This document shows positions 1 to 6,131 of a stretch of DNA of 7,394 nt, in pieces. The stretch is from Betaproteobacteria bacterium (GTDB taxonomy: Bacteria > Pseudomonadota > Gammaproteobacteria > Burkholderiales > Casimicrobiaceae). The notes under the pieces were generated by a model, which saw nothing but the letters and a program-made list of their open reading frames with translations, did no database searches and was not told the origin of the DNA. Each line of letters opens with the position of its first letter. Positions within the stretch are counted from its first letter, which is position 1. The translations under genes and the position numbers were made by a program. The stretch covers positions 1 to 7,394 of the forward strand of contig PLYG01000204.1 of NCBI GenBank assembly GCA_003153335.1, given 5' to 3'.

Positions 1-342
1 CATCGGGTTCATGCCGGCGGCAACGTACTTCATGCCTTCCTGCAGAATCGACTGCGCGAGCACCGTGGCGGTCGTGGTGCCGTCACCGGCCACGTCCGAA
101 GTCTTGGAAGCAACTTCCTTGACCATTTGCGCGCCCATGTTCTCGAACTTGTCCTTCAGTTCGATTTCCTTGGCGACCGACACGCCGTCCTTGGTGATCG
201 TCGGGGCGCCAAAGCTGCGCTCCAGCACCACATTACGGCCCTTGGGGCCCAGGGTAATCCTTACTGCATTGGCGAGAATGTTGACACCCGCCACCATCCG
301 GCTGCGGGCCGATTCGCCGAAACGTACGTCTTTAGCTGCCAT
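1..342 (-). CDS. groEL: Chaperonin GroEL (60 kDa subunit), N-terminal 114 residues, cut by window edge
   Basis: ATP-driven cytosolic folding chaperone that forms a double heptameric ring and works with the GroES lid. Only the first 114 of roughly 545 residues are in the window; the rest runs off the left edge. The product begins MAAKDVRFGESAR and is colinear with E. coli GroEL. It shows the equatorial-domain nucleotide-binding signatures TLGPKGRNV (residues 30-38), ITKDG with Asp52 (49-53) and GDGTTT with Asp87 (86-91), and ends at NPM (112-114). The start is fixed by an AGGAG Shine-Dalgarno (349-353) 6 nt before the ATG. groES ends 42 bp upstream on the same strand, with no separate promoter seen in that gap, so the two genes form the usual groESL operon under the CIRCE promoter. 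Identification is secure; the state of the missing C-terminus cannot be judged. Confidence 0.98.
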   Translation of the reverse strand, partial: MAAKDVRFGESARSRMVAGVNILANAVRITLGPKGRNVVLERSFGAPTITKDGVSVAKEIELKDKFENMGAQMVKEVASKTSDVAGDGTTTATVLAQSILQEGMKYVAAGMNPM

Positions 343-348
343 GTGTAT

Positions 349-353
349 CTCCT
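349..353 (-). promoter_or_regulatory. Ribosome binding site of groEL
   Basis: Reads AGGAG on the minus strand, 6 nt before the groEL ATG. It fixes the groEL start and shows that groEL has its own strong initiation site rather than depending only on coupling to groES. Confidence 0.8.
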
Positions 354-384
354 GGATTCAAATTGAGGCGAATGTGCCGGGGTA

Positions 385-672
385 TCAGGCGACGATGCCG
401 ATGATGTCGTCTTCCCGCATATGCAGGTAGTCGTTGCCGTCCAGCTTGAATTCGGTGCCCGAATACTTGCCGAACAGGATCTTGTTGCCGACCTTCACGC
501 CCATCGGAATAACCTTGCCGCTGTCATCCAGCTTGCCGGGACCGACAGCGACCACCTCGCCTTGCGAGGGTTTTTCAGCGGCGGTGTCGGGGATGACGAT
601 GCCGCCGGCAGTCTTGCGTTCATCTTCGAGGCGTTTGACGATCACGCGATCGTGCAGAGGACGAATCTTCAT
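385..672 (-). CDS. groES: Co-chaperonin GroES (10 kDa subunit)
   Basis: Heptameric lid that caps the GroEL ring and encloses the folding chamber in the cytosol. The 95-residue product is the normal family length. It starts MKIRPLHDRVIVKR, has the flexible mobile loop (about residues 16-33) with the GroEL-contacting Ile-Val-Ile tripeptide at 25-27 inside GGIVIP, then GEVVAVGPGK and the C-terminal strand MREDDIIGIVA. A strong AAGGAG (681-686) lies 8 nt before the ATG and fixes the start. It is the first gene of the groESL operon: the CIRCE operator and promoter lie about 100-150 bp upstream and groEL follows after 42 bp. Expression is expected to be heat-inducible through HrcA and possibly sigma32. 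Nothing is odd in the protein. Confidence 0.98.
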   Translation of the reverse strand: MKIRPLHDRVIVKRLEDERKTAGGIVIPDTAAEKPSQGEVVAVGPGKLDDSGKVIPMGVKVGNKILFGKYSGTEFKLDGNDYLHMREDDIIGIVA

Positions 673-680
673 ATAAATGA

Positions 681-686
681 CTCCTT
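681..686 (-). promoter_or_regulatory. Ribosome binding site of groES
   Basis: Reads AAGGAG on the minus strand with 8 nt to the groES ATG. It is a near-consensus Shine-Dalgarno, in keeping with a highly expressed gene. Confidence 0.85.
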
Positions 687-768
687 GGTTTGATCGGAAC
701 GGCGGCCAATAAGAAGGCGACCGGTGAAAAACAACGCGGCGAGAGAGCGAAACTACGGAAGCACCCAG

Positions 769-801
769 TTATTAGCACTCAACACCGACGAGTGCTAATA
801 A
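769..801 (-). promoter_or_regulatory. CIRCE operator (HrcA binding site) of groESL
   Basis: The core TTAGCACTC (772-780), 9-nt spacer and GAGTGCTAA (790-798) match the CIRCE consensus exactly. The symmetry extends to perfect 12-bp arms, TTATTAGCACTC and GAGTGCTAATAA. CIRCE is the binding site of the heat-shock repressor HrcA, which depends on GroEL for activity, so free GroESL feeds back on its own transcription. It sits about 100 bp upstream of the groES start and overlaps the proposed -10 box, the usual place for a repressor that blocks RNA polymerase. hrcA itself is not in the window. Confidence 0.96.
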
Positions 802-827
802 TAGGGCCAAGAACGAGGAAATGCAAG
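798..827 (-). promoter_or_regulatory. groESL promoter, mixed sigma70-like and sigma32-like
   Basis: Two overlapping readings on the minus strand. Sigma70-like: TATTAT (798-803) as -10, 17 nt from a weak TTGCAT (821-826) as -35. Sigma32-like: CTTGCA (822-827; consensus CTTGAA) 15 nt before CCCTATTA (799-806; consensus CCCCATNT). The -10 overlaps the CIRCE arm. Joint HrcA and sigma32 control of groE is known in betaproteobacteria, so the heat-shock reading is plausible, but only the sequence match supports it here. Confidence 0.6.
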
Positions 828-923
828 GGCTGGCTGGATTGACAGCAGCCGATTGCCTGCTTTGGGATGACCACGGCTGACGCCGGCCACAGCGTCGTCG
901 CCGGGGTCGCATCCGCCTAAAGT

Positions 924-949
924 GGCGCCCGCCGGGGCGGCTGGGCGCC
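924..949. repeat. GC-rich inverted repeat upstream of hemA
   Basis: GGCGCCC (924-930) pairs with GGGCGCC (943-949). GCC (931-933) pairs with GGC (939-941), with T942 bulged, giving about a 10-bp stem and a 5-nt loop. No T-tract follows on either strand, so it is not a standard intrinsic terminator. It lies between the two divergent promoters and could act as a structural barrier, or be chance in GC-rich DNA. Confidence 0.4.
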
Positions 950-992
950 TGCCGCCCGAACCGCGATTACGCGGGCAACATCGGAAATCGAG

Positions 993-998
993 TAAAAT
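993..998 (+). promoter_or_regulatory. Possible -10 box of the hemA promoter
   Basis: TAAAAT matches TATAAT at five of six positions and would place the transcript start near 1005, leaving a leader of about 17 nt before the hemA ATG. No good -35 is present at the proper distance (the region around 970-975 is GC-rich), so the promoter is either activator-dependent or this box is fortuitous. Confidence 0.35.
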
Positions 999-1021
999 CA
1001 GTACCGTTCCGAAGAAAATTC

Positions 1022-2275
1022 ATGTCGCTCTACGCCATAGGACTCAATCATCAGACCGCCCCGCTCGCCGTGCGCGAGCAGGTGGCGTTTGGCGTGGACG
1101 CTCTGACGGAAGCGCTGCGGGACCTGTTTGGCAAGCGCATTGCCAAGGAAGCGGCGATCCTGTCGACCTGCAACCGCACTGAAATATACTGCCACGCGCA
1201 GGAGCCGGATGCGGTCGCGAAGTGGCTGGCCGACTACCATCGGCTGGCGATCGATCGTGTGGCCCCGCACCTTTATTTTCATCCGGGCGAACGCGCCGTG
1301 ACGCACGCGTTTCGCGTCGCCAGCGGACTCGATTCCATGGTATTAGGCGAGCCGCAGATCCTGGGCCAACTCAAGCAGGCCGTACGTACCGCGGAAGCCG
1401 CCGGCACGGTCGGCCTGGTGCTCAACAAGCTTTTTCAGAGGTCATATTCAGTCGCCAAGGAGGTCCGTACCCACACCGATATCGGCGGCGCGTCGATTTC
1501 CATGGCGGCGGCCAGCGTCAAGCTGGCGCGGCGGATTTTCCCGACCCTGGAAGAGACCCATCTGCTGCTGATCGGCGCGGGAGAAATGATCGAACTTGCA
1601 GCGACGCATTTTGCGGCGGCGTCTCCGCGCAGCATCACGGTGGCGAACCGGACCTTGTCGCGTGGCGAGGAATTGGCGGCCCGTTTCGGGGCGAGCGCGA
1701 TCACGCTCGCGGACCTGCCAGACCAATTGGCGCGGTTCGATATCATCGTCACCTCAACTGCGAGCTCACTGCCCATACTCGGCAAAGGCCTGCTCGAGCG
1801 GGCCGCGAAGGCCCGCAAGCATCGGCCGGTTTTTATTGTCGACCTCGCCGTTCCGCGCGACGTGGAGCCCGAAGCGCGCGAGCTCGACGACATATTCCTT
1901 TACAGTGTCGACGATCTGAGCGCGCTGGTGCGCGACAATCTGAAACTTCGGCAAGGCGCGGTCGAAGAGGCCGAAGCCATCATTCTCGAGCAGTCGAGTT
2001 CATTTGTGCAGTGGCTGGAATCGCGAACGGTCGTCCCAACCCTCAAGGCGATGCGTGAGCAGGGTGAGGCGATTCGCAACGCGGAACTCGAGCGTGCAAA
2101 GCGCCTGCTTGCCAACGGGTCCGATCCGGCGGAAGTGCTGGAGCAGATGAGCCGTGCACTCAGCAACAAATTCCTGCACGCGCCGTCGCAGGCGCTCAAT
2201 CAGGCAGCCGCCGCGGATCGCGCGGAAATGCTTGCGCTCTACCAGCGCATCTACAACTTCCCCGATCCGGAATGA
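1022..2275 (+). CDS. hemA: Glutamyl-tRNA reductase (GluTR)
   Basis: NADPH-dependent reduction of glutamyl-tRNA(Glu) to glutamate-1-semialdehyde, the first committed step of C5-pathway tetrapyrrole (heme, siroheme) synthesis in the cytosol. The 417-residue length is typical. The N-terminal catalytic domain (about 1-150) starts MSLYAIGLNHQTAPLAVRE, has LSTCNRTE with the thioester-forming Cys50, and H95 in THAFRVASGLDS corresponds to E. coli His99, followed by VLGEPQILGQ. A Rossmann NADPH domain follows, with GAGEM at 185-189 (GAGET is commoner). The C-terminal dimerisation domain has RTVVPTLKAMREQ and SNKFLHAPSQAL. The start is chosen by exact alignment of the N-terminus with the family; the Shine-Dalgarno is weak. 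The TGA overlaps the prfA ATG (ATGA), so hemA and prfA are co-transcribed and probably translationally coupled. In enterobacteria hemA is controlled by heme-dependent proteolysis, which cannot be judged here. Confidence 0.97.
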   Translation: MSLYAIGLNHQTAPLAVREQVAFGVDALTEALRDLFGKRIAKEAAILSTCNRTEIYCHAQEPDAVAKWLADYHRLAIDRVAPHLYFHPGERAVTHAFRVASGLDSMVLGEPQILGQLKQAVRTAEAAGTVGLVLNKLFQRSYSVAKEVRTHTDIGGASISMAAASVKLARRIFPTLEETHLLLIGAGEMIELAATHFAAASPRSITVANRTLSRGEELAARFGASAITLADLPDQLARFDIIVTSTASSLPILGKGLLERAAKARKHRPVFIVDLAVPRDVEPEARELDDIFLYSVDDLSALVRDNLKLRQGAVEEAEAIILEQSSSFVQWLESRTVVPTLKAMREQGEAIRNAELERAKRLLANGSDPAEVLEQMSRALSNKFLHAPSQALNQAAAADRAEMLALYQRIYNFPDPE

Positions 2276-3357
2276 AGGCTTCGCTCGCGGCCAAGCTGGC
2301 GCAGTTGACGCGCCGGCTGGCCGATCTTGATCAATTGTTGGGTGCGGAGAAGGCGACGGCTGATCTCGAGAGCTTTCGTCGCCTGTCGCGAGAGCGTGCC
2401 GAGATCGGCCCGGTCGTTTCGCTGTATGGCGAGTACCAGGCCGCAGAGCGCGACCTGGCGGCTGCGCAGGAAATGCTCGCAGATTCCGGTTTGCGCGAAT
2501 TTGCGCATAGCGAAACCGAAGCAGCGCGTGCGCGAATGACCGTCCTCGAGGCAGAACTTCAGAAAGCGCTGTTGCCGCGGGACCCCAACGACGAGCGTAA
2601 CATTTTTCTCGAGATCCGTGCTGGCACCGGCGGCGACGAATCCGGGCTTTTTGCGGGCGACCTGTTCCGGATGTATTCCCGTTACGCCGAACGCAACCGA
2701 TGGCAAGTCGAGTTGGTGTCGGAATCGCCGAACGATCTCGGCGGCTTCCGTGAGGTGATCCTGCGCATCATCGGCGCCGGCGCCTATTCCAAGTTGAAGT
2801 TCGAGTCAGGCGCGCACCGGGTGCAGCGCGTGCCGGAAACCGAAGCGCAAGGCCGCATTCATACCTCGGCGTGCACGGTCGCGGTTTTACCGGAGGCGGA
2901 CCCGATTCGCGATATCGACATCAATCCGGCGGACCTGCGTATCGACACTTTTCGGGCCAGCGGCGCCGGCGGACAGCATGTGAACAAAACCGATTCGGCG
3001 GTCCGCATCACGCACCTACCCACCGGGCTCGTCGTCGAGTGCCAGGACGACCGCTCGCAACACCGAAATCGAGACCGGGCGATGTCAGTGCTGGCTTCGC
3101 GCTTGCTGGACCAGCAGCGCCGCACACAGCATGCAAAGGAGGCGGCTGAGCGCAAATCGTTGGTTGGCAGCGGCGATCGATCCGAGCGTATCCGGACCTA
3201 CAATTTTCCCCAGGGTCGGGTCACCGACCATCGAATCAATCTGACTTTGTACAAGATCGACCAGATCATGGATGGGGACCTGATAGAGCTGACCGCCGCG
3301 CTGATGGCCGAGCATCAGGCAGAACAACTGGCAGCGTTGGGGGCGGGGGCGGGCTAG
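2272..3357 (+). CDS. prfA: Peptide chain release factor 1 (RF1)
   Basis: Class I release factor that reads UAA and UAG in the ribosomal A site and triggers hydrolysis of peptidyl-tRNA. The 361 residues are full length and colinear with E. coli RF1. The anticodon-like P-x-T tripeptide is Pro188-Glu189-Thr190 within VQRVPETEAQGR, which marks RF1 rather than RF2 (SPF). The catalytic GGQ is at 233-235 within SGAGGQHVN; Gln235 is the residue PrmC methylates. LPKDP-type linker (LLPRDPNDERN), RAGTGGDE and NFPQGRVTDHRI are all present. The ATG overlaps the hemA stop by 4 nt, with no strong Shine-Dalgarno, which suggests coupling. The gene ends in CTAG, which also holds the stop codon of the convergent gene. 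prmC does not follow directly, as it often does in related genomes. Confidence 0.98.
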   Translation: MKASLAAKLAQLTRRLADLDQLLGAEKATADLESFRRLSRERAEIGPVVSLYGEYQAAERDLAAAQEMLADSGLREFAHSETEAARARMTVLEAELQKALLPRDPNDERNIFLEIRAGTGGDESGLFAGDLFRMYSRYAERNRWQVELVSESPNDLGGFREVILRIIGAGAYSKLKFESGAHRVQRVPETEAQGRIHTSACTVAVLPEADPIRDIDINPADLRIDTFRASGAGGQHVNKTDSAVRITHLPTGLVVECQDDRSQHRNRDRAMSVLASRLLDQQRRTQHAKEAAERKSLVGSGDRSERIRTYNFPQGRVTDHRINLTLYKIDQIMDGDLIELTAALMAEHQAEQLAALGAGAG

Positions 3358-4106
3358 CGGCGACGGCGCGCAAGTCGTGCCGCGCCCAGGCCCGCCAACA
3401 GCAGCGACGCGAGGACAAGCCCCATTTGGGAAACTGCGGGGATTTGTACTGCAGGCACTATGGCGAAACTGACGAGATTCAGCAGCAGTTTGGTATTGGT
3501 ATCGGAGATCACATCGTTGTGGTCGATGCGGTCGCCGAACACGACCACATAGCCCGCCCCGATTTGCTCGAAGCGAACATAGTTGTTGTCGATCAGGGTT
3601 CCACCGGTAGTGCCGTTCCCCGACGTTACACTCAGGGTGCTCCCCGAAATGTTCCAGGGCTTTTGTGTAAACTGTCCGTTGGGCAGCGCGGACGTCGTCC
3701 CGATCGTGGTGGTCGTGAATGCGATTGTCGACCCGATGCCGGCAAGCAGGTTGTTGTAGGTCGGGAGATCGATCCCTGTGTCGCCAAAGACAAAGATCAT
3801 TCCGCCGTCTTTTACGAACTGGCGCAGCAATGCCAGTTCCGCGGCGGTCGGCGTAGCAGTCGGCTCGCCGATCAGGTAGACGCTCGACATCTTCACAGAG
3901 GCGCCGCCGATGGCTCCATCGTTGTCGACCCGATGCCCGGCATCCTGCATCGCGGTCTTGATTTTGGTCATATGCGAGTTGTTCCATGACCGGCTGCTCG
4001 CGTCCCAGTTGGCGATCACGCCCGCATGGGCATCGCCCGCCACACCGAAGGGGACCAGCAAGATGGCGGCAAGGAAAACAGCAACGCAGAAGCCACCTCG
4101 GCGCAT
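3354..4106 (-). CDS. Secreted IPTL-CTERM protein with a predicted GATase1-like/DUF4350-like domain
   Basis: A 250-residue exported protein of unknown function. Residues 1-28 form a Sec signal peptide: basic MRRGG, a hydrophobic core (FCVAVFLAAILLVPFGVAG) and a small-residue cleavage site near DAHA. Residues 222-250 are an IPTL-CTERM-type sorting tail: IPAVSQMG, then the hydrophobic stretch LVLASLLLAGLGAARLA, then RRRR. Such tails are known to be processed by exosortase H (XrtH) and mark proteins for the cell envelope or surface. The consensus IPTLSxWG is altered to IPAVSQMG. The middle has alternating strand/helix patterns (VYLIGEPTATPTAAELALL, then VKDGGMIFVFGDTG, then GYVVVFGDRIDHND) that resemble GATase1/DUF4350-like folds. 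I do not see a catalytic Cys-His-Glu triad, so it may be a binding protein. A well-formed promoter lies upstream. It sits between prfA and prmC in opposite orientation, suggesting insertion. The signal and tail are clear; the domain call is tentative. Confidence 0.85.
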   Translation of the reverse strand: MRRGGFCVAVFLAAILLVPFGVAGDAHAGVIANWDASSRSWNNSHMTKIKTAMQDAGHRVDNDGAIGGASVKMSSVYLIGEPTATPTAAELALLRQFVKDGGMIFVFGDTGIDLPTYNNLLAGIGSTIAFTTTTIGTTSALPNGQFTQKPWNISGSTLSVTSGNGTTGGTLIDNNYVRFEQIGAGYVVVFGDRIDHNDVISDTNTKLLLNLVSFAIVPAVQIPAVSQMGLVLASLLLAGLGAARLARRRR

Positions 4107-4143
4107 TGAACAGCCTTAAATTTGTCGCAGGGAAATTACTAAC

Positions 4144-4172
4144 AATATAAGCACGATGTCACCCCCAGTCAA
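4144..4172 (-). promoter_or_regulatory. Sigma70 promoter of the IPTL-CTERM gene, overlapping the prmC start
   Basis: On the minus strand TTGACT (4167-4172) is followed after 17 nt by TATATT (4144-4149); each box matches consensus at five of six positions with optimal spacing. Transcription would start near 4137, about 30 nt before the gene's ATG at 4106. A modest AAGG lies 7 nt before that ATG. The -35 box lies inside the first codons of prmC, so polymerase binding here and transcription into prmC compete for the same DNA. Confidence 0.65.
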
Positions 4173-5034
4173 TTCAATCCCGGCGCCGAGTGCCGGGGTC
4201 ACGGTTGGGTCGTTGCTAAGGGGCAACGATTTGCCCCGTCTCGAACGCACGCTTTTGCTCGCACACGTGCTGAACGTCAATCGTGAGTCAGTGCTTGCTC
4301 ACCCGGAAACGGGCTTATCTCAAGAGGTTGTAGAGCAGTTTTCTAGTTTGCTCAGACGCAGACTGGCCGGCGAGCCGATCGCGTATCTGGTCGGCTCGCG
4401 CGAGTTCTATGGGCTGAATCTGCGCATCACTCCAGACGTCCTGATTCCACGGCCCGCTACCGAGTTATTGGTGGAAGCGGCGCTGCGGCGGCTCCCAGAG
4501 TCATCACCAAGCCGGGTGCTCGACCTCGGAACGGGATCAGGGGCCGTCGCCATAGCGATCGCCAAGTATCGGCCGCACCTGCAGATCGACGCGCTCGATG
4601 TGGCGGATGCCGCAGTTGCGCTGGCGGCGGCCAATGCCAGGATGCTTTCGGTTTCCAATGTGAGATTCTACCGGTCCAACTGGTATTCCACCTGCGCCGA
4701 GCGTTTCTACGATGTCATTGTCAGCAACCCGCCTTATATTTCGGCAGCCGACCCGCATCTGTCCGAAGGGGACTTACGGTTCGAGCCCAGAATGGCGCTG
4801 ACGCCGGGCGCGGATGGCTTGGCGGCGATCCGGAGCATCGTGGCGGGGGCCGCGTCCCGGCTCGCGCCAGGTGGCTGGCTGTTGTTCGAGCATGGGTATG
4901 ACCAGGCGGAACGTTGCCGCGATCTGATGGCCGAGGCTGGATTTGTCGCGATTGCCACGCTGCGCGATCTCGCTGGCATCGAACGGGTTTGCGAAGGCTG
5001 GATACCGGTCGGCTCCGTCAAAGCAGATTTCTGA
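4156..5034 (+). CDS. prmC: Peptide chain release factor N5-glutamine methyltransferase
   Basis: AdoMet-dependent cytosolic enzyme that methylates the glutamine of the GGQ motif in RF1 and RF2, raising termination efficiency. The 292 residues are slightly longer than E. coli PrmC (277), the excess being mainly N-terminal. A helical release-factor-binding domain (about 1-85, ending in RRRLAGEPIAYLVGSREFYGL) precedes the Rossmann methyltransferase domain. That domain has the AdoMet motif DLGTGSG at 123-129 and the catalytic NPPY at 191-194 (VSNPPYI), which binds the target glutamine amide. LSEGDLRFEPRMAL and the tail DLAGIERVCEG are family-typical. The usual IPRP(D/E)TE motif reads IPRPATE (97-103), with Ala101 in place of the acidic residue. 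The ATG lacks a clear Shine-Dalgarno, and the region before it mainly contains the divergent promoter, so how prmC is transcribed is unclear. It ends 19 bp from the convergent dehydrogenase gene, with no obvious terminator between. Confidence 0.95.
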   Translation: MSPPVNSIPAPSAGVTVGSLLRGNDLPRLERTLLLAHVLNVNRESVLAHPETGLSQEVVEQFSSLLRRRLAGEPIAYLVGSREFYGLNLRITPDVLIPRPATELLVEAALRRLPESSPSRVLDLGTGSGAVAIAIAKYRPHLQIDALDVADAAVALAAANARMLSVSNVRFYRSNWYSTCAERFYDVIVSNPPYISAADPHLSEGDLRFEPRMALTPGADGLAAIRSIVAGAASRLAPGGWLLFEHGYDQAERCRDLMAEAGFVAIATLRDLAGIERVCEGWIPVGSVKADF

Positions 5035-5053
5035 CCAATGGCTGCAGATCACT

Positions 5054-6112
5054 CTACAGGGCGTGCGGGAGCGCAACGCCGAGGCCCTCGGTCCAGGCGC
5101 GCAATCCCTCCATGATCCCGGGATAAAGTTCAACTCCGTCCCGCTGCTGCCGGTGAAACTGGGCGAGGCCCCGCTCTCCGGGGAGACGCACTTTGTCGAC
5201 GCCCGGCCTGGGCGTCGCCGCATGGCAGGCGGCCGCGAGCCAGTCTGTTTGCCGCGTAAACTGCGCAAGTCCGCCGAAGGCTTCCGGATCGATGATTTGC
5301 AGAAACACGGTTGCCCCCCACCCTTCGGCCGGGTCGGCGCGGCCATACCCGGACAATCCTGCGGTCAGGGCCTCGATCAACAATGCTAGCGAATACCCTT
5401 TGTGCCCCGCGTCGAGTCCCCCGGTCGGCAGCAATGTCCCCTTCGGCTCCTTGAACAGCACGCCAGGATCGTCGGTCGGATTGCCTAGATGATCCTGCAC
5501 CCAGGGGTGGGGCAGGCGTCGACCTTCCTGAAAAAGCCGGTTGGTCAGGCCATTGGTGGTCAGGCTGGCCGATATGTCGAGCAGGATCGGGTCGCCCGAA
5601 GTCGGAATGCCTGCGGCGATCGGGTTGGGTGTGAACACCGGCGTCACTGCGCCAAAGGGTGCCACACTCGCCCCGGCGGGGTCCGAGCAGGAAAGAACGA
5701 TCATCAGCCCTTGGTCGGTGGCGCGTTTCAGATACGCGGCAAGACAGGCAATGTGGTGCGATCGGCGGATCGAGACCGTTCCTGTTCCATGCTTCCTGGC
5801 GATCGAAGCAGCGGTGTCCAGCGCGCGCAGCACCAGCCACGGACCCGGTAACCTGTTGCCGTCCCACAATTCGGACGCGGTGTGTTTTGCGACAACGCAG
5901 GGCGACCCCGCACGCAGCATGGTGCCGGAATCGAGCTCTCGCAGGTAGGCTGAGAGCAATTGCAGACCGTGCGTGGTATGACCCAGAAGGTCCCCCTCCA
6001 CGAGGACCGCGGCGACATCGGCGGCGACCAGGTCGTCCAGACCCGCGCGGGTCAACAGATCACGAGCGAAACGGACAAGGGATGCTGCAGAGTAACGAAG
6101 CGGGCTGGTCAT
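5054..6112 (-). CDS. Ldh_2-family NAD(P)-dependent 2-hydroxyacid dehydrogenase (malate/lactate/sulfolactate type)
   Basis: Cytosolic oxidoreductase of the malate/L-lactate dehydrogenase superfamily (Pfam Ldh_2), unrelated to classic MDH/LDH, interconverting a 2-oxo acid (or cyclic imine) and the hydroxy (or amino) acid with NAD(P)H. The 352-residue length is typical. Family signatures are GHTTHG at 44-49, IRRSHHIACL with the probable catalytic His at 119/120, TPNPIAAGIP at 161-170, LLDIS with Asp179, GHKGYSLAL from 236, and RLPGER near the C-terminus. The segment after Asp179, where many members have A-x-GK, reads SLTTNGL here, so the usual lysine seems absent. The substrate cannot be fixed from sequence: malate, sulfolactate, ureidoglycolate, 2,3-diketogulonate and piperideine-2-carboxylate enzymes share this fold. 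No good Shine-Dalgarno precedes the ATG. It converges with prmC and diverges from the gene remnant and eda. Confidence 0.88.
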   Translation of the reverse strand: MTSPLRYSAASLVRFARDLLTRAGLDDLVAADVAAVLVEGDLLGHTTHGLQLLSAYLRELDSGTMLRAGSPCVVAKHTASELWDGNRLPGPWLVLRALDTAASIARKHGTGTVSIRRSHHIACLAAYLKRATDQGLMIVLSCSDPAGASVAPFGAVTPVFTPNPIAAGIPTSGDPILLDISASLTTNGLTNRLFQEGRRLPHPWVQDHLGNPTDDPGVLFKEPKGTLLPTGGLDAGHKGYSLALLIEALTAGLSGYGRADPAEGWGATVFLQIIDPEAFGGLAQFTRQTDWLAAACHAATPRPGVDKVRLPGERGLAQFHRQQRDGVELYPGIMEGLRAWTEGLGVALPHAL

Positions 6113-6131
6113 GGGTAGAAACAGTGCGTGA

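Larger units (their letters stand above)
673..1021. other. Divergent intergenic region between groES and hemA
   Basis: This 349-bp gene-free stretch carries the groES leader (673-768), CIRCE and the groESL promoter on the left. On the right it carries a GC-rich segment with a hairpin (924-949) and a weak hemA promoter candidate. I see no convincing small gene; the open frames crossing it lack a Shine-Dalgarno and family resemblance. Confidence 0.7.

Noticed and set aside
1222..2058. A 278-codon plus-strand frame inside hemA
   Set aside because: It is a shadow of hemA with Arg/Gly/Ala-rich composition and no recognisable motif; hemA is unambiguous in its own frame.
3085..3987. A 300-codon open frame on the minus strand spanning the prfA end and the IPTL-CTERM gene
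   Set aside because: It overlaps prfA and the signal-peptide/sorting-tail gene in another frame, its composition is Arg/Cys/His-rich and low in hydrophobic core, and it has no domain or Shine-Dalgarno. It is a GC-driven shadow frame.
4122..4151. Plus-strand promoter for prmC (TTGTCG, 18 nt, TATAAG)
   Set aside because: Transcription would start at about the prmC ATG itself, and the -35 match is weak. The boxes more likely arise from the AT-rich minus-strand promoter region.
5130..5867. A 245-codon minus-strand frame inside the dehydrogenase gene
   Set aside because: It is a shadow of the Ldh_2 gene in another frame, Arg-rich and without family motifs.
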